64,000 nt of DNA, taken from positions 95,043 to 159,042 of the forward strand of contig CAZXIN010000007.1 of assembly GCA_964640795.1 (NCBI GenBank), read 5' to 3'. Of the stretch, positions 8,643 to 16,892 are shown in pieces. Made by a program: the position numbers and the translations under genes. Within the stretch, counting starts at the first letter, position 1; each line of letters begins with the position of its first letter. Below the pieces are notes generated by a model. It did no database searches and was not told the origin of the DNA. It worked only from the letters and a program-made list of their open reading frames with translations. This DNA is from M269 sp964640795 (GTDB lineage Bacteria; Pseudomonadota; Gammaproteobacteria; Enterobacterales; Alteromonadaceae).

Positions 8643-10241
8643 TTAAGCTGCGACTTCTTGTACTGTAGGCACTGATTGGCGAATAAGGTAATCGAAAGCA
8701 CCTAATGACGCTGTAGCACCATCACCCATTGCAATAATGATTTGCTTGTATGCGGATGTTGTCACATCACCAGCTGCAAATACGCCTGGCACTGATGTTT
8801 CGCCTTTATTGTTGACGATAATCTCGCCACGCTCTGTTGTATCAATATCGCCTTTCAACCACTCAGAATTGGGTACTAGGCCGATTTGTACAAAAATTCC
8901 TTCGAGTTCAATCGTTTGTGATTTATCCGTTGATCTGTCGGTGTAAACTAAGCCATTGACACGATTACCATCTCCGGTAACTTCTGTTGTTAGCGCATTC
9001 AAGATAATCGTGATATTGCCCATAGAACTGGCTTTATCTTGAAGCACCTGATCAGCTCGAAGTTTTGAGTCAAACTCAAGCACAGTGACATGTTCAACAA
9101 TATTAGCGAGGTCGATGGCTGCTTCGATACCTGAGTTACCGCCACCAATAACAGCAACGCGTTTACCTTTGAATAACGGACCATCACAATGTGGGCAGTA
9201 AGCAACGCCTTTACCGCGATACTCCTGCTCACCAGGGACATTCATTTCTCTCCATCTGGCACCTGTTGCTACGATGACAGACTTACTAGACAATTTGGCA
9301 CCATTGTCTAATTCAATTTCAATAACGTCCCCTAAAGCAGTTGTAACTTTGTTAAGCTTCACGGCTTTATTGTCGTCCATGATATCTACGTCATAATCAC
9401 GCACGTGTTCTTCTAAGCCTGCAACCAATTTAGGGCCTTCGGTTTTCTTCACCGATATAAAGTTCTCAATACCGACAGTTTCGGCTACTTGTCCGCCAAA
9501 CTTATCCGCAACAATACCTGTACGAATACCTTTTCTTGCCGAATAAATCGCTGCAGAGGCTCCTGCTGGCCCACCGCCAACAATTAACATATCAAACGGT
9601 GCTTTTTCATTAAGCTGTTCAGCTTGTTTTTCGCCGGCATTTGGATCGATCTTCTTTAAAATTTGATCAATAGTGACTGCACCTTGGCTAAAGAGTTCAC
9701 CATTAAGATAAACACTGGGCACAGCCATAATATTTCTTTCGTTCACCTCTTCTTGGAATAAACTTCCGTCGATCATGGTGTTTGTAATTCTGGGGTTAAT
9801 TGCAGACATCATATTTAATGCTTGGACCACACCTGGGCATGTTTGGCAGCTTAAGGAAACAAAAGTTTCGAACGCCAAATCAATATTTAAATTAGCGATA
9901 TAGTCAACCTGCTCTTCGGACAATTTAATGGGATGCCCACCACTGTGTAAAAGTGCCAATACCAATGAGGTAAATTCATGACCTAACGGCACACCAGCAA
10001 ACGTTATTTTGCTAGCAGTCTTGGTCGATACGACTTGCATTGAAGGCGCTCTAACCGATGTATCTTGTTGCTCAACGATAGAAACCAAAGGTGACAATTG
10101 AGCAATTTCATCTGCAAGGGTTTTAATCTCTTGTGATTTCTTCGTTTGAAGTGTTTCATCCAAGGCAAGATGTAACTCTACTTCTGACGTTAAATTTTCT
10201 AGATAAGCCTTTAATTGGGCGCTTAATTTTGGATCTAACAT
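8643..10241 (-). CDS. ahpF: Alkyl hydroperoxide reductase subunit F
   Basis: AhpF is the flavoprotein that passes electrons from NADH to the peroxiredoxin AhpC. At 532 residues it is slightly longer than E. coli AhpF (521). The N-terminal tandem thioredoxin-like domain carries its redox pair in SCQTCPG (about residue 130). The FAD-binding start is IVGGGPAGASAA, the thioredoxin-reductase-type disulfide is YCPHCDG, and the NAD-binding motif is GGGNSGIEAA. The C-terminal FAD motif is GVFAAGDVTTS. It is downstream of ahpC on the same strand, separated by a hairpin. The start context contains GAGG about 8 bases upstream. Confidence 0.97.
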   Translation of the reverse strand: MLDPKLSAQLKAYLENLTSEVELHLALDETLQTKKSQEIKTLADEIAQLSPLVSIVEQQDTSVRAPSMQVVSTKTASKITFAGVPLGHEFTSLVLALLHSGGHPIKLSEEQVDYIANLNIDLAFETFVSLSCQTCPGVVQALNMMSAINPRITNTMIDGSLFQEEVNERNIMAVPSVYLNGELFSQGAVTIDQILKKIDPNAGEKQAEQLNEKAPFDMLIVGGGPAGASAAIYSARKGIRTGIVADKFGGQVAETVGIENFISVKKTEGPKLVAGLEEHVRDYDVDIMDDNKAVKLNKVTTALGDVIEIELDNGAKLSSKSVIVATGARWREMNVPGEQEYRGKGVAYCPHCDGPLFKGKRVAVIGGGNSGIEAAIDLANIVEHVTVLEFDSKLRADQVLQDKASSMGNITIILNALTTEVTGDGNRVNGLVYTDRSTDKSQTIELEGIFVQIGLVPNSEWLKGDIDTTERGEIIVNNKGETSVPGVFAAGDVTTSAYKQIIIAMGDGATASLGAFDYLIRQSVPTVQEVAA

Positions 10242-10268
10242 AGTCCACCTCGACTGAATTTAGTTTAA

Positions 10269-10300
10269 AAAGAGTAGAGGTGCTCCTTATTTGGAGCACC
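10269..10300 (-). terminator. Intercistronic hairpin / attenuator between ahpC and ahpF
   Basis: On the minus strand GGTGCTCC, a 6-nt loop and GGAGCACC (10293-10300 with 10279-10286) form a perfect 8-bp stem. TCTACTCTTTTT follows, so partial termination after ahpC is likely. This would give the usual excess of AhpC over AhpF. The hairpin is seen directly; the attenuation role is inferred. Confidence 0.75.
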
Positions 10301-10319
10301 ACAATGGAAAACCTATACC

Positions 10320-10889
10320 TTAGATTTTTCCAACAAGGTCAAGAGAAGGTGCAAGGGTTTCTTCACCTGGCTGCCATGCTGCAGGGCAAACTTCACCGTC
10401 GTGTCCAGCAACATATTGAGCAGCTTGGACTTTACGCACTAATTCAGAAGCTGAACGGCCAATTCCTAGGTCATGAATTTCAGCAACCTTTATCTCGCCT
10501 TCAGGGTTAACAACAAATGTACCGCGAAGTGCTAAACCATCTTCTTCAATCATCACACCGAAATTACGTGTGATACGGCCAGTTGGGTCGCCGATCATTG
10601 GGAAAGTGATTTTTCCAATCGTGTCAGACGTGTCATGCCATGCTTTATGAGTGAAATGCGTGTCAGTAGATACTGAATAAACTTCAACACCCATCTCTTG
10701 TAGTTGGGCATAGTAATCCGCTAAATCACCTAATTCTGTAGGACATACGAAAGTGAAATCAGCTGGGTAAAACATGAAGATAGCCCACTTACCTGAAACG
10801 TCTTTTTCACTCACTTCAATGAACTCACCATTGTGGAAAGCTGTCGCGTTAAACGGTTGGATTTTCGTATTAATAATTGACTGAGTCAT
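10320..10889 (-). CDS. ahpC: Alkyl hydroperoxide reductase subunit C (2-Cys peroxiredoxin)
   Basis: AhpC reduces hydrogen peroxide and organic peroxides in the cytoplasm. The 189 residues match the family length (187 in E. coli). The peroxidatic cysteine is in FTFVCPTELGDL, and the resolving cysteine is in GEVCPAAW near the C-terminus. The C-terminal extension typical of peroxide-sensitive 2-Cys enzymes is present. It is the first gene of the ahpC-ahpF unit and has a candidate regulated promoter upstream. Confidence 0.98.
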   Translation of the reverse strand: MTQSIINTKIQPFNATAFHNGEFIEVSEKDVSGKWAIFMFYPADFTFVCPTELGDLADYYAQLQEMGVEVYSVSTDTHFTHKAWHDTSDTIGKITFPMIGDPTGRITRNFGVMIEEDGLALRGTFVVNPEGEIKVAEIHDLGIGRSASELVRKVQAAQYVAGHDGEVCPAAWQPGEETLAPSLDLVGKI

Positions 10890-10932
10890 AATAATTCCTA
10901 AAAGTTAAGTTATATAAGATGTTGTCTTGGGA

Positions 10933-10969
10933 ATTATAATAGGTGTTCAGTAATAACTATTAAAATAGT
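10933..10969 (-). promoter_or_regulatory. Candidate ahpC promoter with upstream palindrome (possible OxyR site)
   Basis: On the minus strand a perfect TATAAT (10933-10938) lies about 45 bases before ahpC. At the -35 position there is no consensus hexamer; the palindrome ACTATTAAAATAGT (10956-10969) lies there instead. OxyR-activated promoters often have a regulator site overlapping a poor -35. The spacing does not match the full OxyR consensus, so the regulator is only inferred. Confidence 0.4.
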
Positions 10970-11095
10970 AGTTTTAGATGGTGTTAATCAGTTTTTATGA
11001 TTCAGAAAATACCGCCAATATTACTGAGTACTTATTGGCCGACCACAGAGGTGAAACTGGAGTTAGAAAACCCCAGTTTAGATATAAAGAGCCTA

Positions 11096-11212
11096 GAGTG
11101 TATTGATTTTTACTCCATAGGTTTTGTTCCAAATAAAGGCTTTTTGATTGCGACGCGCACTGGTAAGCCTATAAACATAAACCCAAAGTACGCTGCAAAG
11201 AGCAACACGCCC
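11096..11212. mobile_element. MITE copy A (TA-flanked, about 117 bp)
   Basis: The left end begins TA-GAGTGTATTGATTTTTAC and the right end is the inverted TA-GGGCGTGTTGCTCTTTG. Both are flanked by TA (11094-11095 and 11213-11214). The internal TAGGTTTTGTTCCAAATAAA is shared with copies B and D. No ORF encodes a transposase. The TA duplication suggests mobilisation by an IS630/Tc1-like enzyme located elsewhere. The right end abuts and supplies the stop codon of the RidA-like lipoprotein gene. Confidence 0.7.
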
Positions 11213-11685
11213 TAGTCTATAATAACGGTGGTTTCTACTTCCAACATAATGGAAGGTAGATACAATCCTTTAACTTCAACCCAAGTAGAAGACGGGTATT
11301 TATCCTTATTGTAATATTCTAGACGCACTCCCTGAGCATCAGCCATTGCTCGCATATCTGTTGTAAAAATAGTTTCCTTAACGATATTGTCCGACGTCAC
11401 TCCGTAGTCAGTTAGTATTCTATTTAAGTAGGTATAGACAGAATGGATTTGCTCTTCCATTGTTTCCCCCTGCCCTGTTATACCTGAAATATGCAGTGTA
11501 TTACCTACTTTAACAACTTGCGTATAACCGTATTCAGCTTCCCATTCACCATAATATTTGCGCTCGATCGTTTGTTTTTGTTGATACGACTGTGATCTAT
11601 CAGGCGAGTCACTAACACTCAATACACAACCTGACAAAGACAGGGAGCAAACGATACCAACACAAAACAGTTTAAAATTAGGCAT
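11212..11685 (-). CDS. RidA/YjgF-family lipoprotein
   Basis: This 157-residue protein has a lipoprotein signal (lipobox LSGC, Cys about residue 20) followed by a RidA-like (YjgF/YER057c/UK114) domain: NTLHISGITGQGETMEEQI ... YLNRILTDYGVTSDNIVKETIF. Canonical RidA deaminates enamine/imine intermediates using an Arg in a P-A-R motif. Here that segment is YPSSTWVEVKGL, with Ser in the Arg position, so RidA deaminase activity is doubtful. An exported, lipid-anchored RidA is unusual. The stop codon is formed at the TA junction of MITE copy A, so the last residue or residues may derive from the insertion. Confidence 0.8.
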   Translation of the reverse strand: MPNFKLFCVGIVCSLSLSGCVLSVSDSPDRSQSYQQKQTIERKYYGEWEAEYGYTQVVKVGNTLHISGITGQGETMEEQIHSVYTYLNRILTDYGVTSDNIVKETIFTTDMRAMADAQGVRLEYYNKDKYPSSTWVEVKGLYLPSIMLEVETTVIID

Positions 11686-11724
11686 AGAATTCCTTAAGTC
11701 ATTAAAAACATTTCTCTCATTCTA

Positions 11725-11796
11725 GGACTTGTTGGCCTTTGCTGTATAGATTTGTTTTAAGTAAAGGCTTTTTGATTGCGGTGCACAGTGCCTATA
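11725..11796. mobile_element. MITE copy B (truncated half-element)
   Basis: It starts after TA (11723-11724) with GGACTTGTTGGCCTTTGCTG and continues through AAAGGCTTTTTGATTGCG, in common with copy A. The match stops near 11796 and the inverted partner end is missing. It sits within about 10 bases of the ntrC stop codon. Confidence 0.6.
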
Positions 11797-11803
11797 GTAT
11801 GAC

Positions 11804-13210
11804 TTACATATCAAACTCTTTTAATTTCCTCGTCAGAGTGTTGCGTCCCCAACCAAGTAGCTTGGCTGCATCTTGCTTACGGCCTCGGGTATATTGTAAA
11901 GCTCTATCCAACATAATTTTTTCGAACTCGGGTGTTGCGTCACTCAAGATATTATTTTTCCCGCTACGTAGCTGCTGATCTGCCCATTCAGCTAGTAGTG
12001 TTTGCCAATCACCTGTCGCCTTAACTTGGACGTCAAAGCTTGTAGGTTCATGTAATTCAGGAGGTAAGTCTTGTGTGAGTACTTCTTTACCACTGGCCAT
12101 AACCGTTAGCCAACGGCATAAGTTTTCCAATTGGCGAACATTGCCTGGCCATTCAAGCTGATTCAGCACTTTTTGCGTACTTTTGTTAATTGACTTAGGC
12201 TCTACCTCAAGCTCCAACGCTGCTTTGGACATGAAGTGTTGTGTTAATAGTGGTATGTCTTCTCGACGTTCACTCAAGCTCGGCATATGTATACGGATAA
12301 CATTTAAGCGATGAAATAAGTCTTCCCTAAATTTACCTTCAGACACTCTTTGTTCAAGGTTTTGATGGGTTGCTGCAATAATCCTCACATCAACCGAAAC
12401 CGACTGATGCCCACCTACACGGTAAAACTGACCATCGGACAAAACACGCAATAATCGTGTTTGCACATCAAGCGGCATATCGCCTATCTCATCTAAAAAC
12501 AGCGTTCCCCCATGTGCTTGTTCAAATCGCCCTTGTCGCATGGTATTTGCACCAGTGAACGCACCTTTCTCATGCCCAAATAATTCGGATTCAATCAAAT
12601 CAGCCGGAATAGCCGCCATATTCAGTGCAACAAAGTTTTTGGCATGGCGAGGGCTGTGCACATGTAAGGCTCTTGCAACCAATTCTTTACCCGTACCTGA
12701 CTGGCCATTGATTAAAACGCTAATACTCGAACGTGACAGCCGGCCGATAGCCCGAAACACCTCCTGCATCGCAGGCGCTTCTCCGATAATCTCAGTGCTC
12801 TTTTCTTCAGATGCTTTCTCTAGCTTTTTACTATTTTCTTGCGCATGAGCCAAGGCACGCTGCACCAAACTGACTGCGTCATCAATATCAAAAGGTTTAG
12901 GTAGGTATTCGAACGCACCACTTTTATAAGCAGTCACTGCACTATCTAAGTCAGAGTGAGCTGTCATGATGATAATCGGAATATCCGGAAAATCTTGATG
13001 GATTTGTTGCATCAGTTCGTTACCATCCATTTGTGGCATACGAACATCAGACACAATGGCTTGAGGCGGTTGCTCTGCATGCAATTGCATCAACATGTCT
13101 TCTGGGTTCTCGAAGCTAAAGCACTCTATATTCGCTGCTTTTAATGCCTTCTGCAAAACCCAGCGTATCGAACTATCATCATCTACTATCCATACAGGTG
13201 CTGAATTCAT
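11804..13210 (-). CDS. ntrC: Nitrogen regulation response regulator NtrC
   Basis: This 468-residue sigma54 activator of nitrogen-responsive genes has three domains. The receiver's phospho-acceptor Asp is in IVSDVRMPQMDG (about residue 54). The AAA+ domain has Walker A GQSGTGKE and the sigma54 contact loop GAFTGA. The C-terminal Fis-type helix-turn-helix is AAKLLGWGRNTLTRKL. The length equals E. coli NtrC (469). It overlaps ntrB by 4 bases (ATGA), so the two are translationally coupled. Its DNA targets are visible as boxes upstream of glnA and around ntrB. Confidence 0.97.
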   Translation of the reverse strand: MNSAPVWIVDDDSSIRWVLQKALKAANIECFSFENPEDMLMQLHAEQPPQAIVSDVRMPQMDGNELMQQIHQDFPDIPIIIMTAHSDLDSAVTAYKSGAFEYLPKPFDIDDAVSLVQRALAHAQENSKKLEKASEEKSTEIIGEAPAMQEVFRAIGRLSRSSISVLINGQSGTGKELVARALHVHSPRHAKNFVALNMAAIPADLIESELFGHEKGAFTGANTMRQGRFEQAHGGTLFLDEIGDMPLDVQTRLLRVLSDGQFYRVGGHQSVSVDVRIIAATHQNLEQRVSEGKFREDLFHRLNVIRIHMPSLSERREDIPLLTQHFMSKAALELEVEPKSINKSTQKVLNQLEWPGNVRQLENLCRWLTVMASGKEVLTQDLPPELHEPTSFDVQVKATGDWQTLLAEWADQQLRSGKNNILSDATPEFEKIMLDRALQYTRGRKQDAAKLLGWGRNTLTRKLKEFDM

Positions 13211-14313
13211 ACAGTCGGTTCCTTTCTATCAATAGGTAAATAGATACTAAATTCAGTGTGGCCAGGCCAACTGTCCAGTTCAATTTTTCCCTTATGGTGC
13301 TCAATTAAACGTTGCGCAATCGACAACCCTAACCCCGTCCCATCGTTCTTACTTGTGACCATAGGGTAGAAAAGGGTATCTCTTATTTCTTCGGCAATTC
13401 CAGGGCCGTCATCTGTAATTTTAATGACAGCCACCAGTGGAAACTGAGTTCCATGTATGGTCACTCGTCTTTTTACGCGTGTCTTAAATGTAATATTGCC
13501 TTTCCAGCTCACAGCTTGAGCAGCGTTGTGCGTGATATTGAGCACGGTTTGTTGGATTTTATTTTCATCCAGCCATAAATTCGGAATACTCGGATCATAA
13601 TCTCGCTCAATAGTGAGTGTTTTTTTACTTTCCAAGTGAATAACGGTACGCACTTTTTCTAGAATTTGATGCACGTTGTGCCAAGCAAATTGAGGAGGGG
13701 TATTTGGTCCAAGTAGGCGGTCAACTAGTCCCCTTAACCTATCAGATTGCTCTATGATCATTTGAGTGAATTCCTGAAGTTCACTCTGATCCAGCTCTTT
13801 TTCAAGAAGCTGTGCAGCGCCACGAATACCACCTAGAGGATTTTTTATCTCATGTGCCAATCCACGCACTAAGTGGCGTGCAGCTTGTTGCTGAGCCCAT
13901 TGCTGGGTTTCCTCAGAAATTCGCTTTTGGTTTTCAATAGGTCGAATTTCCAGCAATACGTGTTGCTCGTTTTCAATCATTAAGCTAGAAGCAACCACAT
14001 CGACAAGTACATGCTTGCCGTCGGCAAACAACATTCTAACCTCACTCGCAGAGAACCCATCTTTCGTTTCCAACAAATACAGTAAGCGATGTCTTTCAGC
14101 ATCAGCATTTGTCCAATGCTTATCAAAAGCTTCATTTTTTAGCCGATTGATACTTTGTTCAAAAATATTTTCGGCTGCTTGATTGGCATATTGAATACGT
14201 AAATGCGCATCCAATACGACAATACCCATTGAAATATGACTAAAAATATTTTCAAAAAACACAGTTTGCAACGCCGTCCACTCATAGTAAGCACCATAAT
14301 GGTGCAAATGCAC
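13207..14313 (-). CDS. ntrB: Nitrogen regulation sensor kinase NtrB
   Basis: This cytoplasmic histidine kinase phosphorylates NtrC under nitrogen limitation, under PII control. It has a PAS domain (FSHISMGIVVLDAHLRIQYANQAAENIF), the phospho-His motif LAHEIKNPLGGIRGAAQLL and ATPase boxes (DDGPGI, GTGLGLSIAQ). The longest frame, starting GTG at 14313, gives 368 residues against 349 in E. coli. That GTG lies upstream of an NtrC box at 14290-14306, so a later start (TTG at 14271 or GTG at 14262) is quite possible. It is in an operon with ntrC and probably with the DUF4124 gene. Confidence 0.95.
   Translation of the reverse strand: MHLHHYGAYYEWTALQTVFFENIFSHISMGIVVLDAHLRIQYANQAAENIFEQSINRLKNEAFDKHWTNADAERHRLLYLLETKDGFSASEVRMLFADGKHVLVDVVASSLMIENEQHVLLEIRPIENQKRISEETQQWAQQQAARHLVRGLAHEIKNPLGGIRGAAQLLEKELDQSELQEFTQMIIEQSDRLRGLVDRLLGPNTPPQFAWHNVHQILEKVRTVIHLESKKTLTIERDYDPSIPNLWLDENKIQQTVLNITHNAAQAVSWKGNITFKTRVKRRVTIHGTQFPLVAVIKITDDGPGIAEEIRDTLFYPMVTSKNDGTGLGLSIAQRLIEHHKGKIELDSWPGHTEFSIYLPIDRKEPTV
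14290..14306. promoter_or_regulatory. NtrC box at the start of ntrB
   Basis: AGCACCATAATGGTGCA matches the NtrC dyad TGCACCA-N3-TGGTGCA at 13 of 14 defined positions. In E. coli NtrC represses glnLp from a site between glnA and glnL. An analogous autoregulatory role is inferred here. Confidence 0.75.
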
Positions 14314-14354
14314 TAAAACGACAAACGCTTCTTCAATAAACTAACGAGTAAGTT

Positions 14355-14855
14355 TCAGTTAGGCCGAATAAAAACGGATGCTCGGTGCATAAACACTTCG
14401 ATACTATCGCTAGATGCAAGGACCTTGCCCGAACCGCTTAAATAATTGACTTGTAGGTGGTGAGCGCCGCGATCAACGTTCTGCAGAGTAAAAGAGGGTT
14501 GTGTATTAGAAGCCACCTTTTTTCCATCCATCAATAGATGAAACATGCCATTGGCACGAGGAGTAATCGCTGCAGCAACTCTCATTGTGCCAGTATTGTT
14601 GCGCACAGTGGCTTGATCAACAGGTTGTTTGAAGGTGAGCTTATAGTTAACCGCTGGCCTAGTAGCTGCTGGCACTCTCGCCTTAGCCTTAACAGGGGGT
14701 AAGCTAGCACGATTGAGTTTACGAAGCTCAACAGGCTTGGCATTGCCTGAAGGCTTGTCCGAATAAATAACCCGACCATCCTCAGTAACAATCTTATAAA
14801 TCGTTTGTGCAGATACAGCGCTAGCAAAGAGTAATAGTAAAACACTCAAACGCAT
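14355..14855 (-). CDS. DUF4124-domain periplasmic protein
   Basis: This 166-residue protein has a signal peptide (cleavage about ASAVSAQ, residue 16). The DUF4124 domain follows (TIYKIVTEDGRVIYSDKPSG) and then a beta-rich C-terminal part. DUF4124 proteins are commonly found between glnA and ntrB in gammaproteobacteria; their function is not established. It lies 41 bases upstream of ntrB on the same strand and has an NtrC box upstream, so nitrogen control of this operon is likely. Confidence 0.85.
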   Translation of the reverse strand: MRLSVLLLLFASAVSAQTIYKIVTEDGRVIYSDKPSGNAKPVELRKLNRASLPPVKAKARVPAATRPAVNYKLTFKQPVDQATVRNNTGTMRVAAAITPRANGMFHLLMDGKKVASNTQPSFTLQNVDRGAHHLQVNYLSGSGKVLASSDSIEVFMHRASVFIRPN

Positions 14856-14890
14856 GTCAGCATTACCTCCTTATTAGGGTCTGTATTTTT

Positions 14891-14904
14891 CCGAATAAAT
14901 TCGG
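14891..14904. repeat. REP-like palindrome
   Basis: CCGAATAAATTCGG is the same palindrome that opens each unit of the 93-bp tandem array at 32127-32498. Here it stands alone in the intergenic region between glnA and the DUF4124 gene. Confidence 0.6.
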
Positions 14905-14934
14905 TTCAGCAGTGAAATACCCTTCACAAAAGGC

Positions 14935-14951
14935 TGCACCATAATGATGCA
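14935..14951. promoter_or_regulatory. NtrC box upstream of the DUF4124-ntrB-ntrC operon
   Basis: TGCACCATAATGATGCA matches TGCACCA-N3-TGGTGCA at 13 of 14 defined positions. It lies about 80-96 bases before the DUF4124 start codon. No sigma54 promoter was recognised nearby, so repression of a sigma70 promoter is as likely as activation. Confidence 0.7.
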
Positions 14952-15080
14952 TTGAACGCCACAAATACATTTTGTGGTAACGATTTTAGCTACGACAAAT
15001 ACACTTGCTGCACAGCTCCGAATAGACCAATTGATACTGATTCAGCTGTACATACAGTGTAGCCTGTTTTCATAACAATA

Positions 15081-15104
15081 AAAAAGCCCGCTATATTAGC
15101 GGGC
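15081..15104 (-). terminator. Rho-independent terminator of glnA
   Basis: The stem GCCCGCTA / TAGCGGGC (15086-15093 with 15097-15104) has a 3-nt loop. On the minus strand it is followed by a run of U residues (15081-15085 and beyond). Confidence 0.92.
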
Positions 15105-15158
15105 TTTATACACAAGTATTGATTTTAAGCAGCTAAACTAGCCAGCTCATCAATATGA

Positions 15159-16568
15159 TTAAAGGCTGTAGTACATATCAAACTCAACTGGGTGAGTTGT
15201 CATGTTCAGGTGTTGTACCTCTTCGCGCTTAAGCTCTAGGTATGCATCAATCATGTCATCAGTCATAACACCACCGGCTTTCAAGAAATCACGGTCGTCA
15301 TCAAGTGCATCAAGTGCTTGTTCAAAAGAGCTCGCTACCGTTGGTATTTCCGCAGCTTCTTCTGGTGGCAAGTCGTATAAATCTTTATCCATAGAATCAC
15401 CAGGATGAATCTTGTTCTGAATGCCGTCAAGGCCAGCCATAAGCATGGCAGAGAACGCGAGATACGGGTTAGCTGTTGGATCAGGGAAGCGAACTTCGAT
15501 GCGACGTGCTTTTTCGCTGTTAACAAACGGAATACGAATAGACGCAGAGCGGTTACGAGCAGAGTAAGCTAACATAACCGGCGCTTCGAATCCAGGTACC
15601 AAGCGCTTGTAAGAGTTAGTTGATGCATTCGCAAACGCATTGATAGCACGTGCGTGCTTAATGATACCACCGATGTAATACAGCGCTTCATCAGAAAGTC
15701 CTGCATACTTATCACCAGCAAAGATATTCACACCACCTTTACTGATTGACTGGTGACAGTGCATACCTGAACCATTATCGCCAACAAGAGGCTTAGGCAT
15801 AAAAGTTGCCGACATACCATAAGCGTGAGCAACATTGTGCACAACATACTTATACACTTGAATTTCATCAGCTTTTGTAACCATCGAATTAAATTCGGTC
15901 GCAATTTCGTTCTGACCAGCCGTTGCAACTTCGTGGTGATGTGCTTCAATGGTTAAGCCCATTTCTTCCATCACCATACACATAGCCGCTCGAATATCAT
16001 GGCTTGAATCGACCGGTGGTACAGGGAAATATCCCCCCTTAACACCTGGGCGATGTCCCATGTTACCTTCTTCGTATTCTGTACCAGAATTCCACTTCGC
16101 TTCAGTAGAATTAATCGCGTAGAAAGAACCTGCCATATCGGTATGAAAACGTACGTCGTCAAACATAAAGAACTCTGGCTCTGGACCAAAGTATGCTTCA
16201 TCACCAATACCAGTTGATCTCAAGTATTCTTCGGCTCGACGAGCAACAGAACGAGGATCACGCTCATAACCTTGCATAGTAGTGGGTTCTAGAATGTCAC
16301 AACGGACATTAACTTGTGTTTCTTCTGCAAATGGGTCTAGTACAACTGATGTAGGATCAGGCATTAGAATCATGTCAGATTCATTAATACCTTTCCATCC
16401 GGCGATAGAAGAGCCGTCAAACATCTTACCTTCTTCGAAAAAATCTTCGTCTACTGCATGAGCAGGAATCGATACGTGTTGTTCCTTACCTTTAGTATCT
16501 GTGAAACGTAAGTCGACAAACTTCGCTTCGCTTTCTTGAATCAGGTCTAAGGCCTTCTCTACTGCCAT
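15159..16568 (-). CDS. glnA: Glutamine synthetase (type I)
   Basis: GlnA condenses glutamate and ammonia to glutamine in the cytoplasm. The 469 residues are the family length. The N-terminal MFDGSSIAGWKGINESDM is the Asp/Ser flap region. The ATP-binding signature follows (KPLVGDNGSGMHCHQS), then the NRSASIRIP substrate loop. The adenylylation Tyr is in MDKDLYDLPPEE (about residue 397), so GlnE-type control is expected. It is transcribed from a sigma54/NtrC promoter at 16803-16819, through a leader that is largely a MITE. GAGGA at 16574-16578 (minus strand) is the ribosome site. Confidence 0.98.
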   Translation of the reverse strand: MAVEKALDLIQESEAKFVDLRFTDTKGKEQHVSIPAHAVDEDFFEEGKMFDGSSIAGWKGINESDMILMPDPTSVVLDPFAEETQVNVRCDILEPTTMQGYERDPRSVARRAEEYLRSTGIGDEAYFGPEPEFFMFDDVRFHTDMAGSFYAINSTEAKWNSGTEYEEGNMGHRPGVKGGYFPVPPVDSSHDIRAAMCMVMEEMGLTIEAHHHEVATAGQNEIATEFNSMVTKADEIQVYKYVVHNVAHAYGMSATFMPKPLVGDNGSGMHCHQSISKGGVNIFAGDKYAGLSDEALYYIGGIIKHARAINAFANASTNSYKRLVPGFEAPVMLAYSARNRSASIRIPFVNSEKARRIEVRFPDPTANPYLAFSAMLMAGLDGIQNKIHPGDSMDKDLYDLPPEEAAEIPTVASSFEQALDALDDDRDFLKAGGVMTDDMIDAYLELKREEVQHLNMTTHPVEFDMYYSL

Positions 16569-16615
16569 AATGTCCTCCAGTAAACGGAATAAAAAAAGAA
16601 AAAGTTAGCTCACTA

Positions 16616-16783
16616 GGGACTGTTGATCTTTGCTGTATACTTTTGCTACGAATGGATTCACCTAAACACTTTTTGTGCTGCATTACAGGTTTCTGACTTA
16701 GGCCAACTATGCCTCCAAACCTGCGCCTTGCTCAAAACGCACTTAGATCGAACAAAATTCATACATCAAAGATCAACAGACCC
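16616..16783. mobile_element. MITE copy C inside the glnA leader
   Basis: This 168-bp element is flanked by TA (16614-16615, 16784-16785). Its ends are terminal inverted repeats GGGACTGTTGATCTTTG and GGGTCTGTTGATCTTTG, 16 of 17 identical, with weaker pairing beyond. It is in the opposite orientation to copy D, with which it shares internal GGTTTCTGACT. It has no coding capacity. The right end lies about 8 bases downstream of the predicted glnA transcription start. Confidence 0.85.
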
Positions 16784-16802
16784 TATAATATCTGCAATCA
16801 AA

Positions 16803-16819
16803 AGCTAATATCATGCCAA
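16803..16819 (-). promoter_or_regulatory. Sigma54 promoter of glnA
   Basis: The minus strand reads TTGGCATGATATTAGCT, with the invariant GG-N10-GC spacing (GG at 16816-16817, GC at 16804-16805). It is close to the consensus TTGGCACG-N4-TTGCT. A start site near 16792 is predicted, giving a leader of about 220 nt. Confidence 0.85.
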
Positions 16820-16892
16820 GCAGGAACAAATTGTTAACGCCCTGTTTTACCTAAGATAAAGCGAATATTGCAGCTTCGTAAGCCACTCCTAA

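Noticed and set aside
10997..11215. 72-residue plus-strand ORF downstream of the ahpC promoter region
   Set aside because: About half of it is MITE copy A and it has no ribosome site or recognisable domain; it is a chance frame through a repeat.
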